Source: Membranipora membranacea
Lineage: Eukaryota > Bryozoa > Gymnolaemata > Cheilostomatida > Membraniporidae
DNA length: 64,000 nucleotides
Reading direction: 5' to 3'
Assembly: GCA_914767715.1 (NCBI GenBank)
Contig: OU612073.1
Coordinates: forward strand, 12,028,001 to 12,092,000
In this document: one piece after another, positions 43,311 to 64,000 of the stretch
Layout of the letters: each line of letters begins with the position of its first letter
Numbering within the stretch: the stretch's first letter is position 1
The notes under the pieces: generated by a model
What the model saw: only the letters and a program-made list of their open reading frames with translations
Told to the model about the DNA's origin: nothing
Database searches by the model: none
Program-made: the position numbers and the translations under genes

Positions 43311-43584
43311 CCGGTGTGTGACGTCATTACCATAATGAAGCGGCAATGAGGTACGCAAAGTCGCAAACCACATAGCCTAGAATTCTTCAATATACACTGG
43401 ACAACACACGTAAATCCACATGTTTCAAATTAATCAGAACCCATGATATCCGGTTTAAAAAACTTGTTCTGGTTCTTATTTTTTCAATAAACCACTTGTT
43501 CTGACCATATTCACCCCTCCCCTAGGTTAACCTCTGTCAACATGGAAGGAGATCCTCAGTAGCAATATCTTTACTTCACACCAC
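43311..43584. promoter_or_regulatory. Shared head-to-head promoter of enolase (-) and ACAP (+)
   Basis: The apparent enolase 5' UTR exon ends near 43310 and the ACAP start codon is at 43585, leaving under 300 bp for both promoters. A full palindromic CRE, TGACGTCA, is at 43319-43326, directly beside the inferred enolase first exon. A short upstream open frame of six codons plus stop lies at 43542-43562, ahead of the ACAP start. Transcription starts are inferred, not observed. Confidence 0.6.
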
Positions 43585-58498
<14,914 letters not shown>

Positions 58499-60026
58499 TT
58501 CAGCAAGTCATATAATGATAACTTATTCCTTGGCATACACAAAAAAAACACCAAATGTCTTCTAGACGGGTTCATGCTATATCATGAATCTAGTAAGAAA
58601 GGTGTACATCAGAAAGAATGGCAACTCAAAAAGGGAATCACTTTCAGAGATAGCTGGAAACTATTCGAAATGAACAAACTTTTTTTCTATTTGAACTTGT
58701 CATGCGGCAAACCATTATTCATAAAAATCCTTCAAAAAAATTATCAATCTTATTGCGCTCTATAAACATTCATCAACATCCTATGTTACTAGCGAGCGGG
58801 ATATTAAATTCAGCCTTTTGGAGACATAATATTTTTTCATAGCAGATCTTCCTGATGCTTACGCCAAGGCTTCCCTTAATTTGTGCCTGTCTGTTGTGGT
58901 TATTATATGGTGCTTTTAAGTTGTATAACCTTTTTGTCAAGAGTATTTAGTTGAGGGTTTCTCTCTACATTTCATCTTTTTTCTTTTCTACTCTGTTATA
59001 ACAGTATAAAAATCAGATTTATTATGTTGCAGATATGAAATTCTTGTTAAATTTTATTTTTCTCCGTCTCCTTTGAAGTTAGGGAATACAATCATTCATA
59101 TCGATGCTGGAGACTATTAATGATACTGTGAAATTGATCTTGCTTTTATTACGCACAAAACAGAAATTCCGTAAAAATTTTTGCAAAGGTATCTATCCAC
59201 AAGGAATGCCTGATCAAGACCAATGGTAACATACAATATCCATCTTTGGTGTTTCAACATTTTCTAGTTAAAAAGAGCATGATATCTCAATTAGTTGTGA
59301 CAGGGAACTGTTATTGTATCTTGGCAAATTAAATTGAACTCAAAATTGTTTAATGTATCAATACCTGCAGGCTGTCTCAAGATGAGGAAATAAAAATCGG
59401 CTTTGGATTAATTCACTAAATTAAAGTGGGCATGGTTGGTCCCAAGTCAATGGTTAATTAGGAATATAGATTGAACTGCATGCGCCTTGGATTAAATTCC
59501 ACTGGTGACCCTATTTGTTGAAATTAATACTAACAGAAAGGGGTTCCAGGATTACAAATATATTTGCAATCAAAATTGTAATTTGCGCAATTCGCAGTTT
59601 ATCCTCAAATAGGATTAGGTCGAAAAGTAAATTTTATTAATTTTGATTTGCTTGTACATGAGATTTAAATTGTTGACTTTGAATTTAAACATCACCCTGA
59701 TACTGATACAGGGTTGTCTTGTGTTGTAATATAACCGTTAATTAAGTGTTATCTTGAAAGGCTAGTCAAATATAAAAGGGTCATACTATTGAAGTTGTCC
59801 CCCTACAGTACCTATAGCATAATAGCATAATAATTATTACGTACAGTAATAAATATTGGTCAATGTTACCTCAATAGTAAAGGTCGTCATAGCCAATTGC
59901 TGCTGCTTCCATATAAAAACAAAAATTTCATATTTCATCACAGATGAAAGACTTCATGACCATTTCCCGGGGTTAAATCAAACAGCACAAAGCACCTGCA
60001 AGATATTCAGCATCAAAAAAACCCTG
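58499..60026. other. Convergent intergenic region / 3' UTRs
   Basis: No exon similarity seen. It should hold the 3' UTR of ACAP from the left and of the unknown minus-strand gene from the right. Plus-strand AATAAA occurs at 59389-59394 and 59848-59853, and minus-strand AATAAA at 59633-59638. None is confirmed as a polyadenylation signal. Confidence 0.45.
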
Positions 60027-63000
60027 CTATTGAAAATTATTCTTTAAAAACTCCATGAGTTTGTTTTGAAGGTCAGCATCCGGTTTGGCTTCTAAAGATT
60101 TCTTAATCTTCTGGTTGTTTAGATCCACTAGAACACATAGGGCAGATCTTCTAGAGTTTACTGAGAAGGCGCTGCTAAGCTGATGTTCGCTGCCGCTCAC
60201 AAAGTCAGCAGGGAGGGATCGTCTGAGGAACATGAGTCGCTTTGAGGTCAAAAGGTCGTATTTATATCGGTGATGAGGCTTGATATAGCTGTTTTGTGTG
60301 TGAGTTTTAGGCTGTGCTTCGTCTGGATTAGCTATTATTGTAGTTCTTCTGACAGCCTTTCTCTCCTGGTCTGAAGGTATGAGAGTGTCCATGTTGGAAA
60401 TGCTCAATGATCGTTTGATTTGTTGCTGCTCAGGGTTAAGCGACTTCCCTTCGTTTTCTACGCCTAGCACTGTATGATGCCTTGATCCCAGAGATATCTT
60501 CCTCTTAGAGTCAGATACATCTGTAGGTAATGTCTGAAAGCTGACTGATGAATGAGTTGAGGGGCGCTTCCTATATGAACTGGATCTTCTTGAGGGTTGC
60601 ATGCTACCAGGCATGGACTTCCTGCGTGATTCGTCTTCTTTTCTGATTCGACGCAATGTCGTAGAAGCTGTGCTGAGTGGGTTCATTAATATTTTCGTCT
60701 CATCTAAAGGCTGTGCTGTCAGCTGCCATTTGGCTTTCATCAAGTCGCTGGAATAATAAAGTAATATAGTATTTGGTCATCTTGGTTATACAAGGTTGCC
60801 TCATCTGTGGGTGAAAGCCATGAATGAGATTTAAAAACTCTAGAATTCGAATCATATGCTAATGATACACTCATACTATATTTGACGAGTCATTTCAGAA
60901 GCAGTTTCAGGGAAATTTTGTGCCTTTTCTTTGCTCAATAAAGTCAACTTCTGACAATTGACTTCGGTTTTAAATAGATGTAAAAGCTTTGAAATCATAG
61001 CCTTGGATTAGCTTTCGTTTCGTTTCGTTTGCTGTGGGCTCCTGTTCAAGTCAATTGCTGGCAACACAAACACAGTTGCTTGTTGTTGATTGCTGTGAGA
61101 GGCCCTTGATATGGATACTCATCACCTACTTGACACACCTGTATCGCTTTACTATACACTATAAGTAGGAAAATCAATGTCTAGTTTCTTCATTTTAGTT
61201 ACTAGTTACTGTTACAATTTACTAAGGCTTCAAATAGTCAACGATATCCTTCAGGAAGTCCTGCCTCGGACAGCGACAGCATTAGAGTAGATTGAGTGCT
61301 GTAAAAATCATGCTGCTCAATATGCTTTCGGCACAGGTTCTCTCATTGATTTCCCATGTGGTAATTTGCCAATACTGAGAGCTTTGACCAACATTAATTC
61401 TGCGCAGAACATCCTTAAATCCTCATGCTATTTCCAGTAGCTCTCATGCTAATTCGTTTGCTGTTATATTATTTAGTTTTAGCCAATGCTTGGATTTCGA
61501 CAATGTTTTAAGAGGTTGTTTTGGTAATACCACACATCTTGGCACCTTAACGTACCCATAGTTCATAAAAAAATTGGTAGTTGATGGATAAAATGAATGT
61601 GTTGCATTCTGGGATACTGATCCATTTTGATGTAATATACTTTTGATAACACAGGCTGTATACATGTAAATACGTCATAGGGTGTTGGAGGCTGGACCAA
61701 TCAATCTTGGAATGCTCTCCCGATGGAACTCAAATCCACAACTCACATGGAAACAATCTTCTGGCAGTTAACTGCAAGTGCATTACCCTTTTACGCCATC
61801 TCACCAACACAACCCCAATCTCACCCGCTGGGTTGACTAACAAACCACAGCTAAATGGGTCAGGAAAGAGGAGGAAAGTGTCAGACTAGTTTTCTCACAG
61901 GGTATCATAACTATAACCAAGTGTGAGCTCTATTAGATAACTCACCTGTCATGTACAAGTTGAAATGCCTCTTTATCAGTACATATAACACCGTATCCAC
62001 TTCTCCCAGACGTCTGTCTCACTTTTCTCATCTCACCATTCATCAGTCGGATGCTATGACTGCACTGCTCATGTTTCTTCACCTGAAAAGTGAAATCAGA
62101 GAAAATAACTGTCTATTAAAAAGGACTTTTAGTTTCGCTAAATCTGTTGTGACACCGGTAGTGACCTTGGAAGTTGGAGTAGAGCTGAAAAAGGCTGCTT
62201 ATTTAGGTCAGGTCAGGCCCGCGAGTGAACAATTGTTGACCTTGTTTTTTTCTCTATATGGTTTTTTCATGCTGTGATGGGATCAGGCATTCTGTCCATA
62301 CGAAGGTGGTCGATATTAAAACATAGTTAGATATTGAAAAGTTGGCACTTATCGATGCTATACATTTGTTGAGGCTTGTGTCAGGCTAACAGACCGATGT
62401 TTTACCATGGATAAGAATCACGACTCGACATCATTGATATGGATAATTGACATTTTTGTAACCTCAAGTTCCGGGTCGTACGAAGATAGTATAAAAATAG
62501 AAAACTCTGAAACAATTTCAAAGCAAAACGGAGTCTTTTAGTATCATTAAGGAAATTGGAAAGTTCATTTTATTTGCTCTTGAGTTTTCCGTGAGCGACT
62601 CACGTTATTGGCATGTCATGTAATCATCAATGTCAAGGGAAGGAAGTCACCGGCAATCAATATTGACCCGCTGCCATGGTCTTGCTTTATAAACATCAAT
62701 TAGGATGTGATATTGGGTTGTCCAAACTTTGAACAATATTTGAGTACTATCGGCTTAAATTTCATCGCTGCCAATCAACAGAGTGTGATGAAAACCGGTG
62801 CTGTGAGCGCTGTGTTTCATCTTTTGAAGCGGGTTTAATGTGAAAAACTTTAGGGTAGCATATAGGTAGGTTAATCTCATGCCAACATGTTCCGTCTCTC
62901 ATGCGAAGGATATACGATGAAATCATCTTTACCCTGTTTTGCTTTCTCAACAGTTTTGTTTCAAATATATTGGGCAATGTTGCTCATATTAATCAAGTTA

Positions 63001-64000
63001 ATTCAGCTTTTTCAATTAACATGGCACAGTTGACACACTCTACCCTATGTGAAAATGATTTTGATCCATAGTAGGTAAGATTAGATTTGTCTGATGATAG
63101 ACCGACTAGGAAAGACAATGCACTTTGTTGCCCCATCAAATGTTTCAATTATGGGCGAGAAAATTTCCGATCAAATTTCCTTTTAATTCCCTATTGTATT
63201 CTTTATGTTGTTATTGCCTCACTTTATATGGTTAACGGATATACCTGATTCCTATTTACCTAACATCCCCTCTCTCCCCCTCCCCTGCCTTCCTTATTCA
63301 AGTGCAACTAACATACATGCGAAACCCACAAATCTAGCTAGAGAATTTCATGTTGTAAAATCACATAGTCATATCACACCTCCAAAACAGTTGCGTCAAA
63401 CTGCGGTAAGTTTCTGGCAGACCAAACCAGTATTGAGTAATCCTTTGTTGAATTCAAAGAAAGGACCTTCAGTCACCTATACCGTTTTAAGCACCTTCAC
63501 CTCTAATATAGTTTGAGCTCCCAAGACTCTTGCCTCCCCCCCCCCATTCTACGGCCCCCTCCAATAGCGATACACAGCCTCCATAATCCATAACTATGCA
63601 TAGTCAGCAAAGGTATCACTATCACACATTCAAGACTTACCTGTTTGTGATTCAGATCGTCAATCTTTGACGACAGTTTCTGTTTCTCCACATTATTCCT
63701 GGACAATATCTTCATTTCCTTCTGTATCCTTGCCATTCTTAGCCTGTAATCCACAGTCAGATTAGCCTGTCAAATTTTAAAGGATATTACACATCAAAAT
63801 ACACACAAGACATGCTCTTATAAAGCTTAGATGCAAAAACAAAACGAAAGGCAGTCAATGCACAAACGAACAAGGTGTGATAAATTTGCTTCAAGAGCTT
63901 TGAACTCATTGCCAGCATATACTGTATACCTTTCCCATGGTAACACGATGATGGCTCACAAACACATCCGAATGCCCGATAGCAAGAATAAAACTGCTTG
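60027..64000 (-). CDS. Unknown protein, C-terminal part: coiled-coil segment then Ser/Arg-rich tail (5' end beyond window)
   Basis: I do not recognise this gene. Four in-phase exons are supported: 63930 to beyond 64000, 63641-63766, 61946-62082 and the terminal exon 60027-60747. The two internal exons encode a charged helical stretch with coiled-coil character (VDYRLRMARIQKEMKILS..EKQKLSSKIDDLNHKQ..EMRKVRQTSG). The long last exon encodes about 240 residues rich in Ser, Arg and Lys, largely disordered in look, with many basophilic-kinase-type sites (RRKS, RRSS, KRKIS, IKRSLS, VRRTT, LRRS, SRRS). It ends in a short helical tail (LQNKLMEFLKNNF). The long uninterrupted frame, acceptor TTCCAG at its start and good donors upstream support it as real. 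The outermost exon is the least certain, as only about 70 nt are visible. It is convergent with ACAP. Confidence 0.75.

Overview
The window is nuclear DNA of an animal. It is AT-rich, its genes are split into many short exons with GT..AG introns of roughly 0.1-2.6 kb, and the proteins encoded are metazoan families (ABCA transporter, group VI phospholipase A2, enolase, ACAP-type ArfGAP). Many foldback and MITE-like elements sit in introns. I judge it a non-vertebrate, probably marine, animal; nothing in the sequence fixes the phylum. All exon models were built by eye from protein similarity, splice consensus and reading phase. The four known genes give phase-consistent CDSs of 4959, 2448, 1299 and 2433 nt, all divisible by three.

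Layout: (1) 1.1-21.8 kb, minus strand, a complete 30-exon ABCA full transporter of about 1652 residues. It has very short extracellular loops and a long N-terminal tail built from small symmetric exons. (2) 22.0-23.3 kb, a clean minisatellite of 20 copies of a 65-bp unit just upstream of that gene. (3) 24.0-34.2 kb, minus strand, a 16-exon calcium-independent phospholipase A2 beta (PLA2G6 type, about 815 residues). (4) 35.7-43.3 kb, minus strand, enolase (432 residues, 8 coding exons plus a 5' UTR exon). (5) 43.6-58.5 kb, plus strand, an ACAP-type BAR-PH-ArfGAP-ankyrin protein (about 810 residues, 21 coding exons), head-to-head with enolase across a short shared promoter region. (6) 60.0 kb to the right edge, minus strand, the C-terminal part of an unrecognised coiled-coil, Ser/Arg-rich protein, convergent with ACAP.

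The genes do not form one pathway. Three of the products (ABCA, iPLA2, ACAP) act on membranes or lipids, but I treat that as coincidence of neighbourhood. The less ordinary content is in the repeats. They include a 1368-bp near-perfect foldback with a 6-bp target duplication, a 104-bp palindrome with an 8-bp target duplication, a 329-bp inverted-repeat element carrying a tRNA-like core, and two copies of a 510-bp foldback family. One minisatellite supplies the ABCA stop codon, and a 55-bp array before the last ACAP exon reads like part of an ankyrin repeat. No CRISPR, viral or toxin genes were seen.
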